From Haematococcus lacustris (taxonomy: Eukaryota; Chlorophyta; Chlorophyceae; Chlamydomonadales; Haematococcaceae), in contig JASKMD010000013.1 in assembly GCA_030144725.1 (NCBI GenBank), positions 5,717,869-5,781,868 of the forward strand: 64,000 nucleotides of DNA, given 5' to 3'. The translations under genes were made by a program, and so were the position numbers. This document shows, piece after piece, positions 33,901 through 43,484 of this stretch; the first letter of the stretch is position 1; every line of letters begins with the position of its first letter. The notes beneath the pieces were generated by a model. That model did no database searches. It was not told where the DNA came from and worked only from the letters and a program-made list of their open reading frames with translations.

Positions 33901-36900
33901 TGAACAGACTGCTGAACAGGGCAGGGATCCCGCTAGGTAGTCAGGGGTCAGTCAGCAGGCAACCCAGGGGGGCCACTGTCGTGACCTAGGATGGCGGCTG
34001 GAGGGCAGAGGGTTGGGGCGGGGTAAGCAGGGAGTGGGAAGGAGTACAGGAGGAGGGGCTGGAGGGAGGGGGTGGGCGAGCATAAGCAGGGAGCAGGAGG
34101 GAGTGTGGGAGGTTGAGGGGAGAGGGTGGAGGTGGGAGGGATTGCATGAGAGAGGCTGGAGGTGGGATCAGGGGTGGGTGGGCAGAGGGGCCTTGGGCTC
34201 ACCACCGCACCACGCTCTGAGCCACCATACTGCCACTGCCGCAGCCACCATCACCACTACCACCATCTTCGCTGCAGCCTGCTCTCACACAGCTGTGCTC
34301 ATGTCTGTCTCACTGCTGACATCCTGTCCTGGGCTGCTGCACCAGGTCGCTGCCCAGCATGCACCGGCAGCCCGACGCGCCCTCAAACCATGCAGCTGCG
34401 GGGTCGGTGCACGGCTCCTCTCAGAGCAATGGGGCTCCAGGGCCTCGCAAGTCTCTAGGACGCTTGACCACCAGCTTGTCCGCTGTCAGTGGCTCGCTGA
34501 AGGATGCCAGTGAGTGCTGGTGTGCAGGAAAGGGTGTATGAAATCAGCAATGACCAGTCATAAAGATGGTAAGCAACTATGGGGTTATGTTTTACTTATT
34601 GGATTATCTGGAATTACTTATAGGGTAATACCTAAATTAACCATCCATGTTGTCTGTTTCAGTGTACCCTCCACGTGGCACTGCGGTCAGAACTTGCATG
34701 TGCTCGGTGTCATGAAGCAGTGGCAATGACCTCTTGTTTGCATCCAGTTGACGAGCTGCTTGTGGGTGCTCTATCTGTTAGGATGACTGCGTTTTTGAAA
34801 CGTGTAGCACTATTGTTCTGACAGGTTAGCCGTCTTGTACCTCTTGAACCTAGCTAGCCCACACACATGGCCAGGGGCTATGGTGGGGCCAATGTGGGGG
34901 TCCAGGCATGGACGGGGGGCCAATGCATGTGCTCTGAGGTGCTCTCAGGGATCAAGGGTGGGTGTCACAGCATTGAGTTTGTTGACAACCGATACCAATC
35001 ACAGTGTCACAGCATCATGTTTGTTCATAACCAAGAAACACCACATTCCTTATACTTGGGTGCTTGCCTGGCCCTTGGCTTCCTGCAGATGAACCATGGC
35101 CATGACCACCCACTCGTTCATATGCATAGGTGCCTTTTTGCTCAGCAATTCCACAGCACGAGATGTGACACCTATTGTGCACAAGCAGCCAAGGACATCA
35201 AGCAGCTGCTCCACCAGGCCATACCCCAACATTGCCCTTACTCACCTTGTCTAGAGACAGAACTCCTGCTGTCGTTGCAGCAGCAGCAGCAGGAGCAGCA
35301 GCCCAAGATGCTGACCCCACACTCCAGCCACCACCTCATGGAGCCCCTGTGCCATGTTGCATGCAGGCACCAGCTGCATATGTTGCCTGCCTAACCTGGG
35401 CCCTGCGGCCGTGAGCAACCCCACCAGCTGGCTGGGCATGGCTGACGCCGCAACCGCTGATGAGGCCATGCAGGTGGGTCTGGGCCAAAGTGCTCTGGCC
35501 CTCGTAGGGGTGATGGGCACTGTGTCGAAGGAAGGCGAGCCAACCAGCAGAAAACAGTACCCTAGCCCTAGCCCATGCCCTGGCCAGTGGGTCTCTTAGG
35601 TACTCTTGTGGCAGCTGGGTGGCATGGACTAGAGTGGGTCATGAAGTCGCAAGTGTGCAGCAGCAGGTGCATGCGATCTGAGAGGGGTCACCCACCACAG
35701 GCCTGCCACATGGCCAAACTTGACTTGGGGCACCATCAGGTTTGCTGCCAGGGAGTTGGAGCTGCAGCAACAGCAAGCAGTGGGGCAGGGTCAGGATCAA
35801 CAGGGTCAGGGTCAATGGTTGGAGCGGCAGCACCACAAACCAGCAACTAACCCTCGTGCTTGCTGCTCACTGTCCTCCCTGCCGCTAGTGCCTTGCATGC
35901 CATACTGACATGTCCCCAGTAGATTCTGTCTCAGTTGTTGAGGGGTGTGGTTTGTGGTTAAATTCAGTGGGGTAGGCAACTGGGACGTGACCCAGCAACA
36001 TGTAGGGTTCTTGCTGCCTCTCCTGCTGCTGTTGGCCAAACCCACCTCCCTCACCTTGCATTGTCCAGCTCGTGGAAGCCAGGCTACGCCAGATGGACAC
36101 CCACGTGCGCCACCTACCCTTCGTACTGGCTGCCGCCATGGACAGCCGCCTGGCCAGCTTGCGCTCCGAGCTGCTAGCAGCCATGGCAGCATGCTCCCCT
36201 CCCTCCCTGCCCCCCACCCCAGGTCCTCGTTCCCACCCCCCACCCAACCACCCTGCCCACATCCTGACCCACCCCATCTCCGGCACCACCATGCAAACGG
36301 ATGGGGGCAGCAGCAGCAGCCATGCAGCACTACTCACCACTGCCTCCAACATCCAGCCGCCCCCCCTGACCCTGCCCACTCGTGCCCTAGTGGTTGAAGA
36401 ACCTGCCAAACAGCGCGCCAGGCCAGGATCAGCTGAGCAGGGCAAGTCGCAAGAGGCTGCGGGGGGCAGGAAGGAGGTGAGCATGGACTGTGCACGGGCT
36501 GCGGCAGCACCCAAGTCCAACAGGGAGGAGGTAGCGGTGGTCAGCTTTGCAGGCATCGTGGCTCTATCACATGGCGGTGGGGTCGTCACCAGTGGCAGGG
36601 AGGTGACCGCCAGGCCAGGCTCTGAACCTACCAAGGGCAACTGCAGCAGAGGCGGGGCGGCAGCTGCTGGGCAGCTGCCGCCTGGGGCTGAGCACCACCC
36701 CTCTGCTCCACCCTCATTGTGCTTCCAGCCCATCAGGGCAGCTGGGGTAGGGGAGGCAGGGGAGGCGGGGGGCCAGAGCCTGACTCAGGCTTGTGCCCAA
36801 GGACCTCCCAAGGCTGAGCAATGTCAGGCTGCAGAGCAGCAGCAGCAGCAGCAGGGAGAGGGGCAGGGGAGGCAAGCTATGGGCCCTGAAGCTGCCTCCG

Positions 36901-37466
36901 CCCAGATGAGTTTGGGCCAGCTGGGGGTGGACAGGCCAGAGGTCAGCACCCGGCCAACCCTCCAGTGGTCCCTCTCGGGGTCAGGGGGCCAGGGCCTGCC
37001 CTCCCACCTGCCTTCCGACCCCCCCCCTCCCTCCCCCTCCACCCTACCCACCTTGTCCCCCTGCCCTACCCATGCACAGCTCACCCCCACCACACTCCCA
37101 AGGCCCATCACACCCCGGTGCAATGAGGGGGCGGGTGCCACAGCCCCCCACCCACTGCCTGCCAGCATGACACGCAGCTCAGGGCAGGAGATCAGCCAGC
37201 CTGGATCAGCCACCTTGCCCCCCTCCCTCAGCAGCTCCCCCTCCTTCAACACCAGCTACCCCATGTTTGCCCAGCAGGCGGCGGAGCTGCAGGCGTATGC
37301 AGCCGCTGCGTCGGCCACTGTGGCGGCAGCCGCCTCGTCAGGTCGGCTGCAGAAGGCAGCGGAGGCTGCAGCTGCCTTGGCTGCAGGGGTGCCAGGGAAG
37401 AGGGCAGGGGCGGCCAAGGGGGCGGCGGGGGGTCCAAGCCCTGGGCAGTCTGCCAGCGGGCTGTAG
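24962..37466 (+). CDS. Ionotropic glutamate receptor-like channel (GLR)
   Basis: Predicted ligand-gated cation channel. Exons: 24962-25155, 25219-25275, 28634-28722, 28963-29018, 29767-29976, 30322-30435, 30848-30946, 31361-31468, 32006-32068, 32524-32657, 33080-33145, 33612-33680, 34346-34509, 35367-35473, 36069-37466. All phases agree, giving 975 residues. A signal peptide (MLILIVVLGSVLVDGA; 24998 is an alternative start) precedes ligand-binding lobe 1: RVVCTTGYVPM, YEVELFKQTADIL, CDMVVAGVSATPDR with the Arg expected to hold the ligand carboxylate, and KFSYPTYLSGRRIMV. M1 is SPGLWLALFGTSAALGVLLL, then a pore-loop region and M3 (LMLLAYAFLVCIILNLYVAY). Lobe 2 has MADLVDLPTGIF, MLKSLRSGQLRALVLDAPW, CDLFITGD and FAFPNDVPDSYL; M4 is VILGACVVVGLGLNLGLW. 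There is no bacterial-type N-terminal Venus-flytrap domain. A Pro/Ser/Gln-rich cytoplasmic tail of ~550 residues follows. Lobe 1 is ~20 residues short between the second and third exons, so a small exon may be missed in that 3.4 kb intron. Confidence 0.88.
26140..27435 (-). mobile_element. Fanzor-like element, copy F3
   Basis: The minus strand carries WARQRLRLYGAQDRALEQFF, an intron (GT..AG, about 27,320-27,170), LEEDMAEVSMERHGRAKQLV, VVFFGDASLGTRGGWGADAV, VLLDEHPTTRVSSA, a readable linker through MWCPVVAPRKPP, then a stop (TAG at about 26,631) before the third-motif region, which reads GRWLDRDCNAALNMQHIGE. It is the only copy open through TRRAGWKPPAGQ, where other copies have a stop. It is truncated at its 5' side near 27,435 and lies reversed in the second receptor intron. 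Confidence 0.72.
27690..27870 (+). repeat. Dispersed repeat R3, copy 3 (longest)
   Basis: About 175 bp spanning both parts seen separately at 22,206-22,345 and 23,345-23,455. It lies in the second receptor intron, 255 bp from the truncated end of F3. Confidence 0.8.
33027..33356 (+). repeat. Left arm of inverted duplication, includes a receptor exon
   Basis: This segment recurs as its reverse complement at 35,503-35,824. It contains the receptor exon 33080-33145 with its acceptor and donor, plus ~200 bp of intron. Confidence 0.88.
35503..35824 (-). repeat. Right arm of inverted duplication
   Basis: It reads on the minus strand as a near copy of 33,027-33,356. The duplicated exon is intact with splice sites (LAANLMVPQVKFGHVAGLW), with Ser changed to Gly relative to the sense copy. 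It lies within the receptor intron between exons 35367-35473 and 36069-37466. Confidence 0.88.
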
Positions 37467-39532
37467 GCAAAGGGGGCTGGGGTGGGGGTGCAGGTATCCC
37501 GCCCCCCCGCCCTGCCCTCAAATGCTCGACGGGCTGGCTGTTGAGAGTGAGGGTTGTGTGAGTGGTGGTGTTGCAGCTGCCCTGTGAAGAGAAGAAGAAA
37601 TTTACTCTGGCATGCATCCATGTGCATGGAGGGGGGGGCCTGGCCTTGGGGCTGGGCCTAGTCCTACAACAACCCAGCTGAGCCATGAGGTATGGCATCG
37701 CATTAGATGGCCCCACCCTAGTGGAAGCTGAAAGCAAGCGACTCATAGGGTTTAGGGTGTGAAGTAGGGTGCCTGGCGGTGTGGGTGGGTGCTGGCGTAT
37801 ATGATTTCATTGTGTGCCCACCTCTCCATGTGCATGCTCCCATGGTGTGGGTTGCTAGTTTCCACGCTCAGGTTGCTGTTGGGCGAGGCTTGCTTGGTCA
37901 CCTTGTGCAATGTCCTGTCACCCATGCGTCTTGGTAGTGAGCCCCCGCCGTGCGCGTCTAGCAAACCCAGCAGACCTGTTGCGGCTTGCGGCCTCAGGGT
38001 CAGTCCGTCTGCCACACCTCCCAGTGTGACTCTGCAGAACGCCAGGTCTGTCAGAGTTGCCATGCACTCTTGCTGAGCAGTATGCAAGGCTGGTTGCATG
38101 ATGCTCTGGCTCTCCTGCACATGGTGCACAATGGTGCACATGGTGCACATTGGTGGGCTGAGCTGACCCAGCTGGTGTGGAAGTCGTCCGCCATCAGCCC
38201 TCGCGTATGTGAGCCATAGCCCAGCCCCTAGAGGGCCCAGTGGCTGGACCTGGCCTGATGAGCCAGCAGCTTGATGGAGGCACGACGCACACGGCTGCCC
38301 CGCCTGCTGACTAAGGCCTTGGGGTGGGTGGGTGGTCTCGCAGCTTTTCCTTTTGATCTGCCTGGACCAGGAAGAGTGTGTGGCTTGCACCGCTTGCTGT
38401 GTAGCGCTGGGTGGGTGGGTGGGTGAATGGGTGGGTGGGTGGCCTCGCAGCTTCCTGTAGCCTGGGCCAGGGGAAAATTGGGTCACACTGCTGCAGCCGT
38501 CAGGCGTCCGGCTGCTTTGCCGCCCTCCCCCTCCAGGGGTGCAGGACTGTCTGCAACACACTTCAAGGCTCGGTGCATTGAAAACAGGGATGTGCATGGG
38601 CTCAGACAGGGGTGCGCATGGGCCAGGCTATTCCTGGCTCCATTCCTCGCACATGAGCTCAAGGCCCTAGCCAGCCTCTCCCTGCTGGTGGGGGCACCTG
38701 GTCCTTGTTCCCGGTTGTTCCTTGGTCTCGGGCCAGGCTATCCTACGGGCTGCATCAGGCGTTTAGCACATAGGTGCAGATGCAGTGGGTTTCACAGCTC
38801 AGGCCAGGCTGTCTCTGGATCTTACAAGAAATGGGAACCAAGGCCACCTGGTCCTTGTTAAAGTGCTGTGCGTGGATGAGTTGGCGGCAAGAGAAGTGGC
38901 AGACTGGCATTCAGAATGCAAGTGGTAGGGCATGTTTATTTGGATTAGATGCGCCTGCACCTGGTTATTCATGCTCAGGCAGGGGTCGCAGATGCATGGG
39001 ATGCGTTGTGGTATTCCCCGTAGCGAAGAGGGATATGAGGTGTGCGTGCAACAAGCAGTAAGGACCAGCATGGCTTATTGAGGTAAGGGACTCGGACTAG
39101 AGTGTCCTGCATGGTTGTAGACCAAATCAAGAAGTTGTAGACGTTGATGATGTATTCGCGTCTTGCTGTTGACTATTAATGAACTGCAGACCATGTCGTG
39201 GTCGTTGTTGCAAATCCCAACGCCATGTAATTGCCAAAGCATACATTAGTAACCGAACCCAGGAACCCACAGCGCGCAGTCAACCGTTGTTCGCTAGCAT
39301 AAAAAGACATGGAGCTGTTGTTACTGTGCTCAGCTGCTCATGTGGTCAGCTGGTCATCTGCACTGGTACCCAACTGTTTTGGTGTGGGTTGGATTACACC
39401 GTTGAAGCTGTCGGACGACAGACTGCTGAGCTGCTGCCATGCTATCCTATGACTATACCTTCCTCATCATGTCCTGGGTGCTCTGTGGCATGCCGTGTCA
39501 TGTCATGTCCTACATATGATATGAATCATATC
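37467..39532. other. Region downstream of the receptor gene, no gene supported
   Basis: It starts with the receptor 3' flank. At 37,575-37,692 is a copy of dispersed repeat R4. A minus-strand open stretch of 281 codons (37,752-38,597) includes ATLTDLAFCRVTLGGVADG but matches nothing I know. From 38,200 to 38,900 there are several diverged blocks with GGCCAGGCT and TGGTCCTTGTT, suggesting old repeats. Confidence 0.55.
37575..37692 (-). repeat. Dispersed repeat R4, copy 1
   Basis: About 110 bp share blocks with 51,172-51,285 in opposite orientation: ATGCATCCATGTGCATGGAG and CAACCCAGCTGAGCCATG. It begins 109 bp after the receptor stop codon. Confidence 0.7.
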
Positions 39533-39656
39533 TAGGGGTCGTCCCGACCCATCTAACGTTAGACTAGATTAGACGAATCTAACGGTAGATTGGCTTGCTA
39601 GATCTAGTCTAACCATCTAATCTAACGTTAGATCTACGTAGATGGGACGATCCCTA
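39533..39656. mobile_element. Miniature hAT (Ac-like ends) element, 124 bp
   Basis: The ends TAGGGGTCGTCCC and (reverse complement) TAGGGATCGTCCC match at 12 of 13 positions. An exact 8-bp duplication, ATCATATC, flanks it at 39525-39532 and 39657-39664. The interior is built of repeated palindromes such as TCTAACGTTAGA, so the whole element could fold. No coding capacity. Confidence 0.88.
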
Positions 39657-39984
39657 ATCATATCCCTCCCACATCATGCCCTGGGAGGCCGAGGTGCAGC
39701 CACTGGGGCAACAGGGGCCGGCTGTGCTGGCTGCTGCTGCTAGGTTGCTGCAGCTGTGACAGTGGCGTCGCTCACAATCTGGTCAGCCTGGTGGGTGCCG
39801 CTGTGGGATGCAGCAGCCGTCACAAGGTTAATGCCTGCTACCGTGGCACCGCGTGATGTGGTGGCCAGCGTTGCCCCGGCCACTAGCATTGCTGCACCTG
39901 GACCTTCATCACCCGTAATCATCGCCATCATGCAACAACTGGCTGGGCCATTCTCCAAGAGTTAAAAGGACAGGCCTTGAAGTG

Positions 39985-41153
39985 AGGCCTTCATCAAGGA
40001 GCCCGCCAGGAGCCAGCACTGGGCTAGGTGGTTCAGCACAGGCAAGCTTGCCAACCATGGTTTTGAGTTTGAGAGGACGATGGAGACAGACGGAGTCAGC
40101 GTGTGTTTGCACCCCCCAGCAGCTGGCAGCAGCAACAGCCGCCCAATTGCAGCAGCAGCAGCAGCAGCAGCAGCCCATGCAGTGGGACTTCCCCACATAG
40201 GCAAGGCCTTAGCTGAGCAGCGTGAGTTCGTGTTAGACCCAGCCACACAGATCAGGGTGGGCATCGACCCGGCGTCACCCAGGCAGTCAGTGCAGCCGGT
40301 AACAGACCAGCTCCGCCGTTAGAAGCTGACCAAGGGCCAGGTGAAGCAAGGCAGTGGCCTGAACAATGCCCGCCGTGACACCGAGCGGTGGCTGGCTCCG
40401 ATCAAGGCCCACCTCCAGCACCTGGCAGCAGCCAGCTCAGCCGGCACCTCCCTGGTGGCCAACCTGAAGCACATCACCGTCACCCTGGCCACCTGGGACA
40501 CGGTGTGGGAGGTGTACCTGGACCCCAGTTGGGCACGGCAGCGGCTGAGGCTGTACGGAGCCCAGGACCGGGCGCTGGAGCAGTTCTTCAAGCAGGTGAG
40601 GGTGGGTGTGTGGGAGGGAGGGTAAGGGACTGAAAGGTGGTGGGTTGGGCATGAAATGAAAGAGTAGTTGACTGTGCCATGCCCGACCTGGTGCCACCAT
40701 GTCAGCCACCATGTGTGTGCCTTGTGTGCATGGCTGCAGTTGGAAGAGGACATGGCGAAGGTGTCCATGAAGCGCCATGGGCATGCCAAGCAGCTGGTGG
40801 TCTTCTTTGGCGCTACTAGCATTGGCACCAGGGGAGGCTGGGGTGCTGATGCGGTGTTGCGGGCCTGCTGCAAGGTGATGTGCAGGCCTAAAGGCACAGA
40901 CCAGCGGCGGGGCAGGGTGGTGCTTGTGGATGAGCACTGCACCACCCGGGTCAGCTCAGCAGTGAATGGCAAGCAGCCATGTGAGGAGGAGCTGGACCAT
41001 GAGCAGCCCACCAGGCGTGCAGGCTAAAAGTCCCCCGCAGATCAGCACCGCCTGTTGCGCCCAGCCTGGAGCAAACAGCGTGACCATCTTGTGCGGGGCC
41101 AGATATGATGCCCGGTAGTGGCCCCCCGCAAGCCCCCACAGGCCCCATGCAGC
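39985..41153 (+). mobile_element. Fanzor-like element, copy F4
   Basis: The plus strand reads FEF/RTMETDGVSVC, LAEQREFVLDPATQIRVGID (expected first RuvC acidic motif), an in-frame stop after QLRR, KLTKGQVKQGSGLNNARRDT, WARQRLRLYGAQDRALEQFF, an intron (40595 to about 40738), LEEDMAKV, VVFFGATSIGTRGGWGADAV, VVLVDEHCTTRVSSA and TRRAG followed by a stop. It is cut at 41,153 by the left end of the next element, so the third motif is absent. Confidence 0.72.
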
Positions 41154-42712
41154 CCGTCGGACATTTTCCCCCGGGTCATCGAAACCTGTCGATTTTTGCA
41201 AAATCGATGGGGTCATCGAAATAGGATCGATTGCGATCGAAGCTGGTTGAAACCGATGGGCTGAGACGGGCGAGACCGGCAACAGGCATCTCAGGCTAGG
41301 GTGGTTCCCCCCCAAACTAATATTAGTTCTCATAATAGCTCATAATAGCTCATATTAGCTCCCTCTTTGCTCATATTAGCCCATATTTGATCATATCACC
41401 TCCCGATCAGCTCATACCAGCTCCCGATAGCTCATATTAGCTCATAACAGCTCAAATCAGCTCGTCTAAGCTCCCGGTAGTAGCTCCCGCCGCTTTAGCT
41501 AATATCAGCGCTAATATTAGCTAATGCGCCACTTTTGGCTCGGAGAGCTCTAATATTAGCGGACACACCCTAATATTAGCTCTAATATTAGCGGACACAC
41601 CCTAATCTCAGGTCGTTGCGGTGTATCCCAACCATCATAACCACAGCGCCACTGGCACTTACTGTTGATTACAAGCATGCCCCTTGCTTGCTGCAGGTCT
41701 AACAGTCACACTCGAACCCCTTGGCCCCTTCCCCCTAACCCTACCCTGTCCCATCACCAACCCTACCCTGTCCCATCACCAAGTCTCATCACCAAGCCCC
41801 ATCACCAACCCTACCCTGTCCCATCACCAACCCTACCCTGTCCCATCACCAAGTCCCATCACCAAGCCCCCATTTCCCCCCTCCCCCTCACTTTCGAAGT
41901 CCCCTCCCTACCCTACCCAGCACCCAGCTGCCCTCTCTTCTCCCCCTTCTCCCTCTTCTCCCTTAAACCTCTAAGATGTGGCTAACCACCTGCCGGTAAG
42001 TGGCTGACACCCAGCCCAGCTGGCCTCTTGCCCCTTGGCCTCTTCCTCCGTCCCTCTGCTGTCCCACCACCACCACCAGTCCGCAACCCCGTCTACTTCC
42101 CCCCAACCCCAGCTGGCAGCCTGGAGCTGGCAGCCTGGAGCTGGCAGCCTGGAGCCAGCGCTAGTAGTAGCAGCCAACACAACCCTCACTAGCCATGCCA
42201 TGCCCACACACGACAATGACCCATGCCATCCCTCTCTCAAGGGGACAGCCAAGCCAGTGGGACAGCCAAGCCAAGCACTTAAGTGGTTGCCAGTCCGTGC
42301 TTGGAGTGCGACATGGCTTGTTGTTGGTGGTGTTGCGTTGGTCATGTTGCTGTTGTTGGTGGTGGTGTTGTGTTGGCCTTGGTGGTGGTGTTATTGTTGG
42401 TGTTGTGTTGCGGGGCGCTAGTGCAGTCAGCATTCCCGTAGGTTTTGTGCTTTGGCAATAAGCCAGTGTAACATCGATGCCCCATAGAATCGAGTGTCTT
42501 GGAACTATCGATGCCCCATAGAATCGATGGATGGAGCCGACTCGAACATGCCTGAAACATGCCTCGAACATGCCTCGAAATCACACAAATCGATACCCCC
42601 ATCGAATCGACAGCTTACCCCATCGAAAGACTGGGCCGATATCAGTCGGCGTCGATCCCCCTATTCGGTCCGCAATCGAGGCGGGATCGGCGGGGGGGGA
42701 AATGTCCGACGG
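41154..42712. mobile_element. Putative DNA transposon, 1.56 kb, with matching inverted ends
   Basis: The left end CCGTCGGACATTTTCCCCC and the reverse complement of the right end CCGTCGGACATTTCCCCCCC form a terminal inverted repeat. Both subterminal regions are dense in TCGAT/ATCGA motifs (41,180-41,260 and 42,470-42,660), as seen for transposase-binding repeats. I see no target duplication and no transposase. The left end falls inside Fanzor-like copy F4, but the family does not resume on the right, so a rearrangement is also possible. Confidence 0.6.
41318..41615. repeat. Degenerate AT-rich array of AGCTCATANTAGCTCAT-type units
   Basis: Roughly 15-16 bp units built on AGCTCATA and TAATATTAGC repeat with many substitutions. 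The right end has a 25-bp duplication containing TAATATTAGCGGACACACCC. It sits inside the element at 41,154-42,712 and differs strongly in composition from its surroundings. Confidence 0.75.
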
Positions 42713-43170
42713 AGGTGCGACCCCATAAGCCCTTCCTCTGTCAATGCCCACCAGCCTGGACACCAGACACGGTCTAGGTTACATCCGTTTATATCCTCCC
42801 TTCTCGCAACTCCCAAGTCATCAGCGAACAAGGTGCTGCCTGGGTGGGTGACCCCACCCAGCTGACTGACTGGATGTTTAACTTGAGATGGTGAGTAGAC
42901 ATCCTCCATAGAGGACCCCAGGCGGAATGGGTGCTGGACAGGGTGTCTTGTTACTTGAATAGGCACCGCCCCTGTTGGGTGGCAGCTGGTGGGGAGGGAG
43001 CCGGGCGATGCCAGGCACATGCCAGGCTGACCGACAGAAGGTGACCACCATGCTTCAAAAGCCCACCCCACCTGCAGCCACCCACACCACCCACCAGCAC
43101 CCACGTGATCAGCAGCAGGGCCGGGAACAGCACCCAGCAGCAATGGGGCAATCACCCAGCACCAACGGGG

Positions 43171-43288
43171 CGCCGGCCGGCCGGCCGGCAGGCCGGCCGG
43201 CAGGCCGGCAGGCAGGCCGGCAGGCAGGCCGGCAGGCCGGCAGGCCGGCAGGCAGGCCGGCAGGCAGGCCGGCAGGCCGGCAGGCCGG

Positions 43289-43382
<94 letters not shown>

Positions 43383-43422
43383 GGGCGGGCGGGCAGGCAG
43401 GCGGGTAGGCAGGCAGGCAGGC
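43171..43422. repeat. GGCA/GGCC tetranucleotide array
   Basis: About 250 bp of CAGG, CCGG and CGGG tetramers. It lies just downstream (minus-strand sense) of the last identified CDPK exon. The open frames it creates (ACLP/AGRQ repeats) are artefacts. Confidence 0.95.
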
Positions 43423-43484
43423 ACGGGAACGAGGTGGTAGGGGTGGAGTGAATTCATGGTTCAGGCATGGCAGCAGTGGCTCAC

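Noticed and set aside
37752..38597. 281-codon minus-strand open frame
   Set aside because: No family resemblance, proline-rich low-complexity segments, and surrounded by diverged repeats.
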